A program made the translations under genes and the position numbers. DNA of 64,000 nucleotides, from contig NZ_CP026107.1 of the NCBI RefSeq assembly GCF_002902965.1, positions 558,001-622,000 on the forward strand, in the 5' to 3' direction. Source of the stretch: Paraburkholderia hospita. Lineage in GTDB: Bacteria > Pseudomonadota > Gammaproteobacteria > Burkholderiales > Burkholderiaceae. Within the stretch, counting starts at the first letter, position 1; each line of letters begins with the position of its first letter. The notes beneath the pieces are model-generated. The model did no database searches. It had not been told where the DNA came from and saw only the letters and a program-made list of their open reading frames with translations. Of the stretch, positions 45,859 through 54,770 are shown piece after piece.

Positions 45859-46172
45859 CGTTCGGCAATGGCAGGTGTGCATTGCGGGCGCGGCTGCATG
45901 TATTGCAACGCCCCGCACTTTGACGCACTGAGTATGGCCGAAAGGGCGTGCAGTGCATCCCGCTCGTCAGGACCTGCCACAAGAATGCGAACGGGCGTGT
46001 CCCGCCGGGCCCGCAGCGACATGACCGACATGGCATCTTTGCCATTCACATGGCGGCCATTTGCCGTGCAGATAACATCGCTCGCAAACGTGGCCGCTGT
46101 TGCCGCGAATTCCGCAGCTACCGTCTCATCGACTCCCCATCGGGCCGTCACCCGAATCAAAGCATCTACCAC
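45855..46172 (-). CDS. HPr-like protein with Asp at both phosphorylation positions
   Basis: Predicted 105-aa HPr fold protein. It aligns without a gap to PTS HPr over the first 53 residues: IRVTARWGVDETVAAEF against the standard ITAPNGLHTRPAAQF, and NGKDAMSVMSL against SAKSLFKLQTL. The active-site His15 is Asp15 and the HPr-kinase/allosteric position 46 is Asp46. No PTS phosphotransfer through His15 is therefore possible; the two Asp may imitate a permanently phosphorylated state. A roughly 20-residue C-terminal tail (YMQPRPQCTPAIAER) extends beyond HPr. It lies between the redoxin-like and spermidine-synthase-like genes and overlaps the latter by 4 bases. Confidence 0.8.
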   Translation of the reverse strand: MVDALIRVTARWGVDETVAAEFAATAATFASDVICTANGRHVNGKDAMSVMSLRARRDTPVRILVAGPDERDALHALSAILSASKCGALQYMQPRPQCTPAIAER

Positions 46173-46224
46173 TGCATCTCTCCGTTCCTTCGCGCAGGTT
46201 CAACAAGGTCGATCCGTATTCGAT

Positions 46225-46671
46225 CTAGTGCAGACGCCGTCCGACAATGTCCGCAAGAAAGCTGCGCAACTCTTCGGCCCATGTCTCGCTGTCCAGCATC
46301 ACGCTGGTGGTTTCCACCGGTCGCATGCTGGCGTCGAGATAGACCGCGCGGACGGCCCTAGGCGGTAGTGGTTTGCGAAAAAGCCGGCCATCGCCGTCGA
46401 GAAAGAGGCATGTCTTTCCGCGATAGCGGGCGCCACGGATCGAGATAGCGTCGAACACATGGCGCGCCGATGCCTTCGGATAGACAAAAACGATGTTGAT
46501 TCCATGGGCTTCGAGACTGTCGGATATCTCCGCAAACCGATGGAGCATCTGAAATCCGCGTTCCCCGGCCGTGCCCACGCCGACCACGACCAGACCGTGA
46601 TCGCCCTTCATGTCCCGAACAAGTCGGCATGCGTGGTCGTACGACAGCAGAGCAGCACCAGGGTCAATCAC
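46225..46671 (-). CDS. Thioredoxin-fold (redoxin-like) protein without CxxC
   Basis: Predicted 148-aa cytosolic protein. LVVVGVGTAGERGFQMLHRF, INIVFVYPK, CLFLDGDGRLFRKPL and a final helix (SETWAEELRSFLADI) follow a thioredoxin/redoxin beta-alpha-beta order, but the CxxC is missing and only one Cys is present. The function is unknown. GTG at 46671 is chosen because AAGGA lies 8 bases upstream; an extension to 46731 is possible. It heads the leftward three-gene operon and is preceded by a 19-bp palindrome. Confidence 0.6.
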   Translation of the reverse strand: MIDPGAALLSYDHACRLVRDMKGDHGLVVVGVGTAGERGFQMLHRFAEISDSLEAHGINIVFVYPKASARHVFDAISIRGARYRGKTCLFLDGDGRLFRKPLPPRAVRAVYLDASMRPVETTSVMLDSETWAEELRSFLADIVGRRLH

Positions 46672-46786
46672 GTTCTTTCCTTGCCGGTCTTTTGGACGCG
46701 CTTCGCACGTCTGTGCAGCGCACCGCTTCAAGGCTTCCCCAATCCAGCCTCCTGTCAGCGCTCCGTCAGACTGAAATGCAACTCAA

Positions 46787-46805
46787 ATGATAATGACATT
46801 ATCAT
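46787..46805. promoter_or_regulatory. 19-bp perfect palindrome, copy 1 of shared operator
   Basis: ATGATAATG-A-CATTATCAT is a perfect 9-1-9 palindrome, 116 bases upstream of the redoxin-like gene's GTG. A near-identical copy lies at 47869-47887. It recalls Fur-type TGATAAT/ATTATCA half-sites, but here the half-sites are three bases apart rather than one, so Fur itself is uncertain. Confidence 0.7.
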
Positions 46806-46904
46806 AACATGTGTGCGTTTGACCGGCACGGATGACGCGACTGCGCGTTCTGTACCGGCACGGCACGGAGCATGAGGCGCGATCGTGTCGGCTCGTCACC
46901 GGGA

Positions 46905-47675
46905 TCATTGCGGCTCGCGCGCGGGCCGCCAGGGCCGCTCCCGCAGATCGTCAAGCAGTGGAATGATCGCCAGTGCCATCAGCACGCCCGCGAGCGGAAT
47001 GGTCGACGCGTAGCCGACATGCTTGAAACCGAGGGCGCCTGTCACGCCGCCTGCAAAGAAACTCGCGAGCATGCCGGAGTGCACCTTGAGTCGCTCCCGG
47101 TTGGCGAGAACGGGTTTCGACGCAGGATCATCGTTCGACGCATTCCAGTAAAAGAGCTTGCCGAGTTCGATGCCGATGTCGGTGACGATGCCCGTCATGT
47201 GCGTGGTGCGGATTTCAGCGCCTGACAGTTTGGTGATCATGGCGTTCTGTAACCCCATGATGAAGCAGAGCAGCACGACGGTTGCCGGAACGAACAGGGT
47301 GTCCCGCAACGCCAGGTGACTGCCGACCAACCCGAAGCACAGAAGCAAGGCGGCTTCGAGCATCAGTGGGGAAGCATATTGACTATGCAGGTGCTGACGG
47401 CGCCCCCAATTGACGAGCACCGCCGAGCAGGCGGCGCCCAGCAGAAACGAAATCAGCGAACCGATACCGGCAAGCACCAGCGCGGCATCACCAAGCACCG
47501 CCTCGTCCGCGATCGCGGAAACAATGCCGCTCATGTGCGATGTGTACTGCTTCACGGCCAGATATCCACCCGCGTTCGCCGCGCCTGCGACAAACGCAAG
47601 GGAAAACCCGAGGCGCCTGTTCGCCTCGGTACTCCGGTCTTTTCCGGTCAATGTTCGAAAGAAGTGCGCGGGCAT
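46905..47675 (-). CDS. YoaK/DUF1275 family membrane protein
   Basis: Predicted 256-aa inner-membrane protein with about six helices. Its signature blocks are LAFVAGAANAGGYLAVKQYT, SHMSGIVSAIADEA, LCFIMGLQNAMITKLSGAEI and TTHMTGIVTDIGIELGK, the YoaK/DUF1275 pattern of proposed membrane transporters of unknown substrate. ATG at 47675 has AGGAG about 11 bases upstream; an extension toward 47996 lacks membrane-like sequence and runs across the palindrome. It is divergent from the hydrogenase-like operon and lies between the two palindrome copies. Confidence 0.88.
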   Translation of the reverse strand: MPAHFFRTLTGKDRSTEANRRLGFSLAFVAGAANAGGYLAVKQYTSHMSGIVSAIADEAVLGDAALVLAGIGSLISFLLGAACSAVLVNWGRRQHLHSQYASPLMLEAALLLCFGLVGSHLALRDTLFVPATVVLLCFIMGLQNAMITKLSGAEIRTTHMTGIVTDIGIELGKLFYWNASNDDPASKPVLANRERLKVHSGMLASFFAGGVTGALGFKHVGYASTIPLAGVLMALAIIPLLDDLRERPWRPAREPQ

Positions 47676-47868
47676 GCGAGCAAGACTCCTGCCGTCACAC
47701 GATGTGTATGCGGCCTTGTGTGGGCGTGAATTCCACCGCGTCGGAATTTCGCGCTGGTCTCGGGTCTGAATGACGGATTGCCATTGTGCAGGCGTGAAAA
47801 CACGGCGCCGCCGCGAAGCGAGGGGCGTCATCGCTGCCGTATGGAATCCTGCGGACAAAGCTGATAGG

Positions 47869-47887
47869 ATGATAACGACATTATCAT
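47869..47887. promoter_or_regulatory. 19-bp palindrome, copy 2 of shared operator
   Basis: ATGATAACG-A-CATTATCAT, one mismatch between arms and one base different from copy 1. It is flanked by extra half-sites (CTGATAG just before, CTGATAAC just after), giving an array of GATAA-type repeats over about 40 bases. It sits between the divergent DUF1275 gene and the hydrogenase-4-like operon and could control both. Confidence 0.68.
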
Positions 47888-47957
47888 AATCTGATAACTG
47901 TATGTTCCTGACGCCGGGCCTGTGCTTCCAGGTTCCGGCCTCGAGAGGAGACATCCC

Positions 47958-48101
47958 ATGCGGCGCGGATTTGCGGCAGACGGACAGCTTCGTCAAACGT
48001 GCGGTCAGACAGGCAGGCGCTCAGGCGTCGCCTGTCCTGAAGGACGTGCTACGCAAGTCGTTGATCGCTTCGCATCCGGTGCGGCTGCGGGCCGCGAATA
48101 G
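47958..48101 (+). CDS. Possible short leader peptide before the hydrogenase-like operon
   Basis: A 47-codon frame starting MRRGFAADGQLRQTCGQTGR with GAGAGGAG about 8 bases upstream, ending 24 bases before hyfB. The composition (Arg/Gly rich) has no recognised function. The ribosome site is strong while that of hyfB is weak, so coupling or a leader role is conceivable. It could also be chance. Confidence 0.25.
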   Translation: MRRGFAADGQLRQTCGQTGRRSGVACPEGRATQVVDRFASGAAAGRE

Positions 48102-48125
48102 GCATACAGCAAAGAGCGACGCACG

Positions 48126-50135
48126 ATGGCCTCTTTCACCATCCTTCCGTTCGTGCTTGCCGTGATCGCAGGTTGGCTCGTCGTCGGCGTGCTGGGGCTC
48201 ACCAGTCTGCATCGCACGCGAGTCGTCGCACACGGGCTGTTCCCGGCAGGCGCATTGTTCGGGTTGCTGCTCTGCGCGCTGGGCATTGCAGGCGTGTTTT
48301 CCGCCCCTCAGGAGGCGATCCTGCCGCTGGGACTGCCGGGGCTGCCGTTTCACGTCAGGCTTGACGGTCTATCGGCGTACTTCCTGGCGGTGCTCGGGAT
48401 GGTTAGCGCAGGCGTCGGTGCCTTTTCCGCTGGCTATTTCCGCAAAGGTGAAGGCACGCCCCCCGGGTTGCTCTGCTTCGAATATCACGTGTGCCTCGCG
48501 GGCCTCGCGTTCGTTCTCGTGGCGAACGACGCCTACTGCTTCATGGTCGCGTGGGAAACGATGACGCTGGCGGCAACGTTCCTCGTCATGAGCAACCATC
48601 GTATTGCCGAGATCCGTCGGGCCGGCTACCTGTACTTCCTGATTTCGCATGTGGGAGCGCTTGCGCTGCTGCTGTGTTTCGGGCTGCTGCAGGCGGGTAC
48701 CGGCGACTATACGTTTGCCGGCATGCGGCAACAGCATCTGGGCATGTTCTGGGCATCTGTCGCGTTCGCGCTGGCGCTACTCGGCTTCGGTGCGAAGGCG
48801 GGCATCTTCCCATTGCACGTCTGGTTGCCCGAGGCGCATCCGGCAGCACCATCGCCTGTGTCGGCATTGATGAGCGGCTTTGTCCTGAAGGCAGGGCTTT
48901 ACGGCATGCTGAGGACGGTCTTCGACCTCCTGCACCTGCAGATCGCGTGGTGGGGTGTCGTGATGCTGGCACTCGGCCTTTTCACCGCGCTGTTCGGCGT
49001 TGTATTCAGCGCGATCCAGACCGACATGAAAAGGCTGCTCGCGTACTCGTCGATCGATAATATCGGTCTGATGTTCGTCAGCATGGGACTCGCGGTCCTG
49101 TTCCGGGCGTTCGACATGCCGGCGCTCGCCGCTTTATCGCTTACCGCGTTGCTCTACCAGATCGCAAGCCATGCCGCGTTCAAGAGCCTGCTGTTCATAT
49201 CGACGGGCTCCGTCCTGCATGCAACAGGTGAACGCAATCTCGGCCGCCTCGGTGGCCTGATCCGTTTCATGCCATGGACCGCGTGGGTCGCGTTGCTGGG
49301 CGCGCTTTCGAGTGCCGGTCTGCCGCCCTTGAGCGGGTTCGTGTCCGAATGGCTCTTGCTGCAGAGTTTCCTGTTCACGCCCGACCTGCCGAATTCATTC
49401 CTGAACATGATCATTCCGCTGGTTGCAGCGTTGATCGCACTCGTTGCCGCGCTCGCCGGCTACACGATGGTGAAGTTCTTCGGGATCATCTTCCTTGGGC
49501 AGCCACGCGAGCCAAAGCTGAGCAACGCGCGCGACGCAAGCCCATGGGAGCGCGTCGGCTTCGTCTGGCTCGCAGCGATGTGCGTGCTGCTCGGCTTGCT
49601 GCCGGTGCAGTTCGTGGCCGTGCTCGATCGTGTGACGCAGGCGCTGATCGGCGCGGGCATCGGGCCGGCAGTCGCCCGGAATGGCTGGTTGCTGTTGGCG
49701 CCCACGAATATCGGGCGCGCGAGTTACATGCCATTGGTCTTTCTGCTGTTCTTTGTCGGCTGTTGCGGGCTGGCCTGGATACTGGTGCGCCGGTTCTATC
49801 ATGGGCGGCTGCGTCGCGCGATTCCCTGGGCGTGCGGCCATCCGTTCGTGAATGCGCGCATGCAGGATACGGCCGAAGGGTTCGGCCAGCCGATCCGCGA
49901 AATCTTCGCGCCGGTGTTCAGGATCGAACGGCAGCTTCCGTCACCCTTCGACGCGCATCCCACGTATCGCGTCGCTGTAATGGACCGCACGTGGGCGATG
50001 ATTTACGAGCCTATCGAACGCACTGTCAGGCGTATTGCGGCGCTCGCCGGCCTGCTCCAGGCGGGCCGCATCGCCGTCTATCTGATGTACAGCTTTCTTG
50101 TGCTCATCGCCCTGCTGATTCTGGTAAGACGATGA
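48126..50135 (+). CDS. hyfB: Hydrogenase-4 subunit B-like proton-pumping subunit (NuoL/Mrp type)
   Basis: Predicted 669-aa inner-membrane protein with 14 or more helices, the antiporter-like ion-translocating subunit. Key residues are kept: Glu in VAWETMTLAATFLVMS and Lys in GFGAKAGIFPLHVWLPEAH, followed by PVSALMSGFVLKAGLYGMLR. HyfB/NuoL proteins couple electron transfer to proton or Na+ pumping. The weak AAAGAG ribosome site contrasts with the rest of the operon. It is the first of six subunits and overlaps hyfC by 4 bases (ATGA). Confidence 0.9.
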   Translation: MASFTILPFVLAVIAGWLVVGVLGLTSLHRTRVVAHGLFPAGALFGLLLCALGIAGVFSAPQEAILPLGLPGLPFHVRLDGLSAYFLAVLGMVSAGVGAFSAGYFRKGEGTPPGLLCFEYHVCLAGLAFVLVANDAYCFMVAWETMTLAATFLVMSNHRIAEIRRAGYLYFLISHVGALALLLCFGLLQAGTGDYTFAGMRQQHLGMFWASVAFALALLGFGAKAGIFPLHVWLPEAHPAAPSPVSALMSGFVLKAGLYGMLRTVFDLLHLQIAWWGVVMLALGLFTALFGVVFSAIQTDMKRLLAYSSIDNIGLMFVSMGLAVLFRAFDMPALAALSLTALLYQIASHAAFKSLLFISTGSVLHATGERNLGRLGGLIRFMPWTAWVALLGALSSAGLPPLSGFVSEWLLLQSFLFTPDLPNSFLNMIIPLVAALIALVAALAGYTMVKFFGIIFLGQPREPKLSNARDASPWERVGFVWLAAMCVLLGLLPVQFVAVLDRVTQALIGAGIGPAVARNGWLLLAPTNIGRASYMPLVFLLFFVGCCGLAWILVRRFYHGRLRRAIPWACGHPFVNARMQDTAEGFGQPIREIFAPVFRIERQLPSPFDAHPTYRVAVMDRTWAMIYEPIERTVRRIAALAGLLQAGRIAVYLMYSFLVLIALLILVRR

Positions 50136-51082
50136 TCACGATCTCGGGTCTCTTCTCGCAACTGTTCGAAATCCTGCTGGCGCTCGCGGCGGCACCGCTG
50201 CTGACTGGCTGGATCAACATGTGCCGCGCCTGGCTGCAGAATCGTCGCGCGCCGTCCATCTGGCAGCAGTACCGGATGCTGCACAAGCTGTTCAACAAGG
50301 AATCGGTCGTCGCGCATCACGCAAGCCCCGTATTTCGCAGCGCGCCGTACGTGATCTGGGGCTGCATGACGCTTGCGTGCGGCATTGTGCCGACGCTCTC
50401 GACGGACCTGCCGTTGTCGCCCGCCGCCGACGCCATTGCACTCGTCGGGCTGTTCGCGCTGGCACGCGTGACGATTTCACTTGCTGCAATGGATATCGGC
50501 ACGGCATTCGGCACGCTGGGTGCACGTCGCGAAATGCTGGTGGGGTTCCTTGCCGAACCGGCGCTGTTGATGGTGCTTTTTTCCGCGTCGCTGATCACGC
50601 ACTCCACGCTGCTGACGCATATCGTGGGCACGCTGAGCCATCAGGAACTTGCGATCTATCCGAGCCTCGCGTTCGCGGGCATTGCCTTCACGATGGTGTC
50701 GCTCGCCGAGAACGCACGCCTGCCCGTCGACAATCCCACCACGCATCTCGAACTGACGATGATCCACGAGGCGTTGATCCTCGAGTACTCAGGCCGGCAT
50801 CTTGCGTTGATGGAGTGGGCGGCGAGTCTCAAGCTGTTTGCCTACTCGTGCATCGGACTGGCGCTCTTCGTGCCGTGGGGCATCGCGGAAGCCGGGAATC
50901 CTGTCGCACTGCTGCTCGCAATCCCGGCGCTATTCGTCAAGCTGCTGGTGGGCGGCGCGGCGCTCGCCGTGATGGAGACGACCAACGCGAAGATGCGCAT
51001 CTTCCGGGTGCCGGAGTTTCTCGCCACGGCCTTTCTGCTCGCGGTGATCGGCATGCTCGTCCACTTTCTGCTGGGGGCATGA
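50132..51082 (+). CDS. hyfC: Hydrogenase-4 subunit C-like membrane anchor (NuoH type)
   Basis: Predicted 316-aa inner-membrane protein of the NuoH/HyfC family with about eight helices. It includes the conserved acidic loop SLAENARLPVDNPTTHLELT and IHEALILEYSGRHLALMEWA, which face the quinone or ferredoxin side in complex I relatives. It anchors the peripheral arm to the pump subunits. The ATG overlaps the hyfB stop. Confidence 0.92.
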   Translation: MITISGLFSQLFEILLALAAAPLLTGWINMCRAWLQNRRAPSIWQQYRMLHKLFNKESVVAHHASPVFRSAPYVIWGCMTLACGIVPTLSTDLPLSPAADAIALVGLFALARVTISLAAMDIGTAFGTLGARREMLVGFLAEPALLMVLFSASLITHSTLLTHIVGTLSHQELAIYPSLAFAGIAFTMVSLAENARLPVDNPTTHLELTMIHEALILEYSGRHLALMEWAASLKLFAYSCIGLALFVPWGIAEAGNPVALLLAIPALFVKLLVGGAALAVMETTNAKMRIFRVPEFLATAFLLAVIGMLVHFLLGA

Positions 51083-51751
51083 ATGCACGGTCTCCACAGT
51101 CTTTCGACGCAGATCATCAACCTGCTGGCCGCTGTCCTGCTGATGGTGTCGTTCGCGATGCTCAGCCAGCGCCGGATTCTGACGCTGATTCACCTCTACA
51201 CGCTGCAGGGCATCGCGCTTGTATTGGCCAACCTCGTTCTGGGCTTTGTCACCGATGACGTCCATCTGTACATCTCGGGGATGCTGACTCTCGTCCTCAA
51301 GGTCGGGCTCATCCCCTGGATTCTGTACCGGCTGGTGCAGCGCCTCAACGTGAAAACCGATGTCGAGACGCTACTCAACATACCGACGACGCTGCTCATC
51401 GGAATCGTGCTCGTTATCGTGGCGTTCAACGTAGCGACGCCGGTCAGCCAGCTCGCATCTTCGGTTGCGCGTGGCACGCTCGGCATCGCGCTCGCCTGCG
51501 TGCTGCTGTCGTTCATGATGATGATCACTCGCTCCAAGGCGATACCGCAGGTGATCGGCTTCCTTTCGATGGAGAACGGTCTTTTCTTCGCGGCCGCGGC
51601 GGCGACCAACGGCATGCCCATGATCGTCGAACTCGGCATCGGGCTCGACGTGCTGGTCGGCATCCTGATTCTCGGCGTATTCATGTTCCAGATTCGCGAG
51701 CAGTTCGACAGCCTGGATATCCACCACCTGGAAAAGCTCAAAGATGACTGA
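51083..51751 (+). CDS. hyfE: Hydrogenase-4 component E-like subunit
   Basis: Predicted 222-aa inner-membrane protein with about seven helices, combining NuoK-like features (LIHLYTLQGIALVLANLVLG, GFLSMENGLFFAAAAATNGM). HyfE is a small membrane subunit of group 4 hydrogenase complexes. It begins directly after the hyfC stop and overlaps hyfF by 8 bases. Confidence 0.9.
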   Translation: MHGLHSLSTQIINLLAAVLLMVSFAMLSQRRILTLIHLYTLQGIALVLANLVLGFVTDDVHLYISGMLTLVLKVGLIPWILYRLVQRLNVKTDVETLLNIPTTLLIGIVLVIVAFNVATPVSQLASSVARGTLGIALACVLLSFMMMITRSKAIPQVIGFLSMENGLFFAAAAATNGMPMIVELGIGLDVLVGILILGVFMFQIREQFDSLDIHHLEKLKDD

Positions 51752-53204
51752 CGCCTGGATTCTGGTGCTGGTTTTCGGCATTCCTCTGTGTGCGGGAGCA
51801 TGCCTTGCGCTAGTGGGGCAACATGCGTCGGCGCCGGGCCTGAATATCGCGTTCAGTTTTTTGACTTTCATCGCGGCGATGCTGCTGGCCGCGCAAACCG
51901 TTGCCCACGGTCCAGCCTTTGCACTCGGGAAGCTCTTTTTCGTCGATCCGCTTAACGTCTTCCTCGTTGCACTGACGGCATTCGTCGGCTGGACCACGTC
52001 GATTTTCTCGCGGCCGTATATGCGGATCGAACAGGGGCGCGGCAAGATGACGGCGACGCGCATGCGGCTCTATCACAGCATGTACCAGCTGTTCGTGTTC
52101 GCGATGCTGCTCGCGCTGCTCACCAATAACGTCGGCATCCTGTGGGTCGCGATGGAAGCCGCGACGCTCGCGACGGTGCTGCTCGTGAGCGTGTATCGCA
52201 CGGCGGCTAGTCTCGAAGCGGCGTGGAAATACTTCATCCTGTGCGGGGTCGGCATTGCGCAGGCGCTGTTCGGCACGATCCTGCTTTATCTCGCGGCAAG
52301 CCGGCAGCTCAGCGGCGGCGATGCGTTGCTCTGGACCAGCCTGAGCGCGGTCAAGGGCGCGCTCGATCCCACCATCATGTCGCTTGCGTTTGTCTTCCTG
52401 CTGATCGGCTATGGCACGAAGGTCGGCCTCGTGCCGATGCACAACTGGTTGCCGGACGCGCACGCCGAGGGGCCTACGCCCATTTCCGCCGTGCTCTCCG
52501 GCCTGCTGCTCAATGTGGCGCTGTATGCGGTACTGCGCTGCAAGGTGCTCGCCGACGGGGCTTTGCAGAATGGTCTGCCGGGGCGCCTGCTGATCGGGTT
52601 CGGACTGGTGTCGGTGCTGGTCGCCACCTTTTCGCTGTTGCGGCAGAAAGACGTGAAACGCCTGTTCTCGTATTCGTCGATCGAGCACATGGGCCTGATG
52701 ACGTTCGCCTTCGGACTGGGCGGGCCGACTGCGACATTCGCCGGCCTGCTGCATATGACCGTGCATTCGCTCGTCAAGTCGGCGATCTTCTTTGCGGTCG
52801 GCCATGCTGCCCAGAAGGCGCGAACACAGACGATCGACGACATTCGCGGATTGCTGCGCGTGAGCCCGACCGTTGGGTGGGGCATGATGCTGGGCGCGCT
52901 GGCCATTCTTGGCATGCCGCCGTTCGGCGTCTTCGCAAGCGAATTTCTGATCCTGACTACGGCCATCAACGAACTGCCGTGGGCGACACCTGTGCTCCTC
53001 ATCGCGCTTGCCGTGGCGTTCGCAACCATCTTCGCGCGCGTGCAGCACATGGTATTTGGCGAGACGACGGCGACCGTGCTTGAGCATCCGCCGGCAGTCC
53101 TGCCGATATTCGTTCACCTCGGCTTTGGTCTGATGCTGGGGCTTTACATTCCACCGTACCTTGCCACGTGGTACCGGCAGGCGGCGGCGATGATCGCGGG
53201 GTGA
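51744..53204 (+). CDS. hyfF: Hydrogenase-4 component F-like proton-pumping subunit (NuoM/N type)
   Basis: Predicted 486-aa antiporter-like subunit with about 14 helices. It has the Glu in LWVAMEAATLATVLLVSVYR and the pump Lys in GYGTKVGLVPMHNWLPDAH, followed by PISAVLSGLLLNVALYAVLR. Together with HyfB it provides two ion-translocating units. It overlaps hyfE at its start and ends 3 bases before hyfG. Confidence 0.92.
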   Translation: MTDAWILVLVFGIPLCAGACLALVGQHASAPGLNIAFSFLTFIAAMLLAAQTVAHGPAFALGKLFFVDPLNVFLVALTAFVGWTTSIFSRPYMRIEQGRGKMTATRMRLYHSMYQLFVFAMLLALLTNNVGILWVAMEAATLATVLLVSVYRTAASLEAAWKYFILCGVGIAQALFGTILLYLAASRQLSGGDALLWTSLSAVKGALDPTIMSLAFVFLLIGYGTKVGLVPMHNWLPDAHAEGPTPISAVLSGLLLNVALYAVLRCKVLADGALQNGLPGRLLIGFGLVSVLVATFSLLRQKDVKRLFSYSSIEHMGLMTFAFGLGGPTATFAGLLHMTVHSLVKSAIFFAVGHAAQKARTQTIDDIRGLLRVSPTVGWGMMLGALAILGMPPFGVFASEFLILTTAINELPWATPVLLIALAVAFATIFARVQHMVFGETTATVLEHPPAVLPIFVHLGFGLMLGLYIPPYLATWYRQAAAMIAG

Positions 53205-53207
53205 CGC

Positions 53208-54770
53208 ATGCGGATCGACGCGCTCGGGCTTTCTGACCTCGTTCAGCTGTCGGCGTCTGCGGGCAGGGCGTCCGCCTTTCTGGCACATACCGACGCCGCG
53301 ACATGGGTCCGCATCGCCAGCACAGCACGAGAGGAGCGCGGACGGCTGATCTCGTTGTGGGGTGCTGAAGCGGCTGCGGGCACGTTCGTGGTGTCGGCAG
53401 CCTATGCGATGCAGGATGGCCTGTTGTGGGTGCGGTTGCCTGTCGCGATGGGCAAGGAAGGAGTGGCCAGCTATCCGGACCTGTCGAACATCTTTCCGTG
53501 TGCGTCGCGCATGCAGCGTGCCGTCTACGACCTGCTCGGGCTGCACGCGACGGGCGCGGCGGATACGCGACCGTGGCTGAATCACGGCAACTGGCCATTC
53601 GACTATTTTCCGCTTCAGAGTCTGTCGTCCGGAAACGAGCGCTTCGAATCACAGGAAGCGGATTACCCATTCATACAGGTCGCTGGAGACGGTGTTCATG
53701 AGATCGCGGTGGGACCGATTCACGCGGGCATCATCGAGCCGGGGCACTTTCGCTTCTCCGTCGTCGGTGAGAAGGTGTTGCGACTGGAAGAGCGGCTCGG
53801 TTATACGCATCGGGGTATCGAGCGGCTGTTCGGACAGACGCCGGTGGTGCTCGGACATCGTCTGGCGGGACGGATTGCAGGCGACACGACGGTCGCCTTT
53901 TCGTGGGCCTATTGCATGGCCGTCGAACGCGCACTGAACGTCTTTGTTCCGCCGCGCGCGCAGTGGCTGCGCGCCCTGTTGCTCGAACGTGAGCGTATCG
54001 CCAATCATCTGGGCGATCTCGGCGCGCTTGGCAACGATGCCGGCTTCGCCTATGGGCTCGCGCAGTTCTCCAGGCTGAAGGAAGACTGGCTGCGTCTGAA
54101 CGACCGGGTATTCGGACATCGCTATCTGATGGACCAGATCGTGCCCGGCGGGGTGGCGCGCGATATGGCTGCGGAGTTCATCGAGATTGTCGCTGACCAG
54201 TGCGAGCGAACCGAAGACGCGGTCTGCGTGATGCAGCGCATTTACGAGGAGCAGTCGGGACTGCAGGATCGTTTTGCAGGTGCAGGCAAGCTCTCGGCGA
54301 ACGTGGCCACGCATTTCAGTGTGTGCGGCCTGGCGGCGCGGGCGAGTGGTCTTGGCATCGATGTTCGCGTCGATCATCCTTACGCGCCGTATCACGAAGT
54401 CCAGCCTCAAATGGCGTGCGACAACCGGGGCGACGTGGCTGCTCGCGTCGCTGTGCGGTTCAACGAGGTCTACGAGTCGCTGCGGCTGATTGGCGCGTTT
54501 CTCGACGGTCTGCCTGACGGCGGCGTCGTCGCGCCAGTAGAAACCGGCCAGTCGCCATCCTGCGGTGTCGGCTGGGTCGAAGGTTGGCGCGGTGATGTGT
54601 TCGTGGCAATCGAGACGGGTGAAAACGGGACCATTTCCCGGTGTCATTGCCATGACCCATCGTGGCAGAACTGGCCGGCGCTGGAGCACGCGATCATCGG
54701 CAATATCGTTCCCGATTTCCCGTTGATCAACAAATCGTTCAACCTGAACTACGCGGGACACGACCTGTAA
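53208..54770 (+). CDS. hyfG: Hydrogenase-4 large-subunit-like protein (HyfG) without Ni-Fe ligands
   Basis: Predicted 520-aa fusion of a NuoC-like part (about 1-155) and a NuoD/large-subunit-like part. The core shows GYTHRGIERLFGQ (about 198-210) and a typical WAYCMAVERALN. Catalytic group 4 hydrogenases need RxCGxC here and DPCxxC at the C-terminus; instead the sequence is GRIAGDTTVAF (221-231) and HDPSWQNW (482-489). No Ni ligand remains, so hydrogen chemistry at a Ni-Fe centre is not expected. This is the mark of energy-converting hydrogenase-related (Ehr) complexes, whose redox partner is unknown. Confidence 0.88.
   Translation: MRIDALGLSDLVQLSASAGRASAFLAHTDAATWVRIASTAREERGRLISLWGAEAAAGTFVVSAAYAMQDGLLWVRLPVAMGKEGVASYPDLSNIFPCASRMQRAVYDLLGLHATGAADTRPWLNHGNWPFDYFPLQSLSSGNERFESQEADYPFIQVAGDGVHEIAVGPIHAGIIEPGHFRFSVVGEKVLRLEERLGYTHRGIERLFGQTPVVLGHRLAGRIAGDTTVAFSWAYCMAVERALNVFVPPRAQWLRALLLERERIANHLGDLGALGNDAGFAYGLAQFSRLKEDWLRLNDRVFGHRYLMDQIVPGGVARDMAAEFIEIVADQCERTEDAVCVMQRIYEEQSGLQDRFAGAGKLSANVATHFSVCGLAARASGLGIDVRVDHPYAPYHEVQPQMACDNRGDVAARVAVRFNEVYESLRLIGAFLDGLPDGGVVAPVETGQSPSCGVGWVEGWRGDVFVAIETGENGTISRCHCHDPSWQNWPALEHAIIGNIVPDFPLINKSFNLNYAGHDL

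Noticed and set aside
46787..46805. Classical Fur box
   Set aside because: Half-sites TGATAAT and ATTATCA match, but they are separated by three bases instead of one, and the flanking genes are not iron-uptake genes. It is kept as an operator of unknown regulator.
46905..47996. Longer form of the DUF1275 protein
   Set aside because: The extension would run across the operator palindrome and promoter, and is not like the family.
51810..53585. 591-codon antisense frame opposite hyfF
   Set aside because: Very Arg/His/Gln-rich composition, no ribosome site and complete overlap with a clear membrane protein. It is an artefact of high-GC codon usage.
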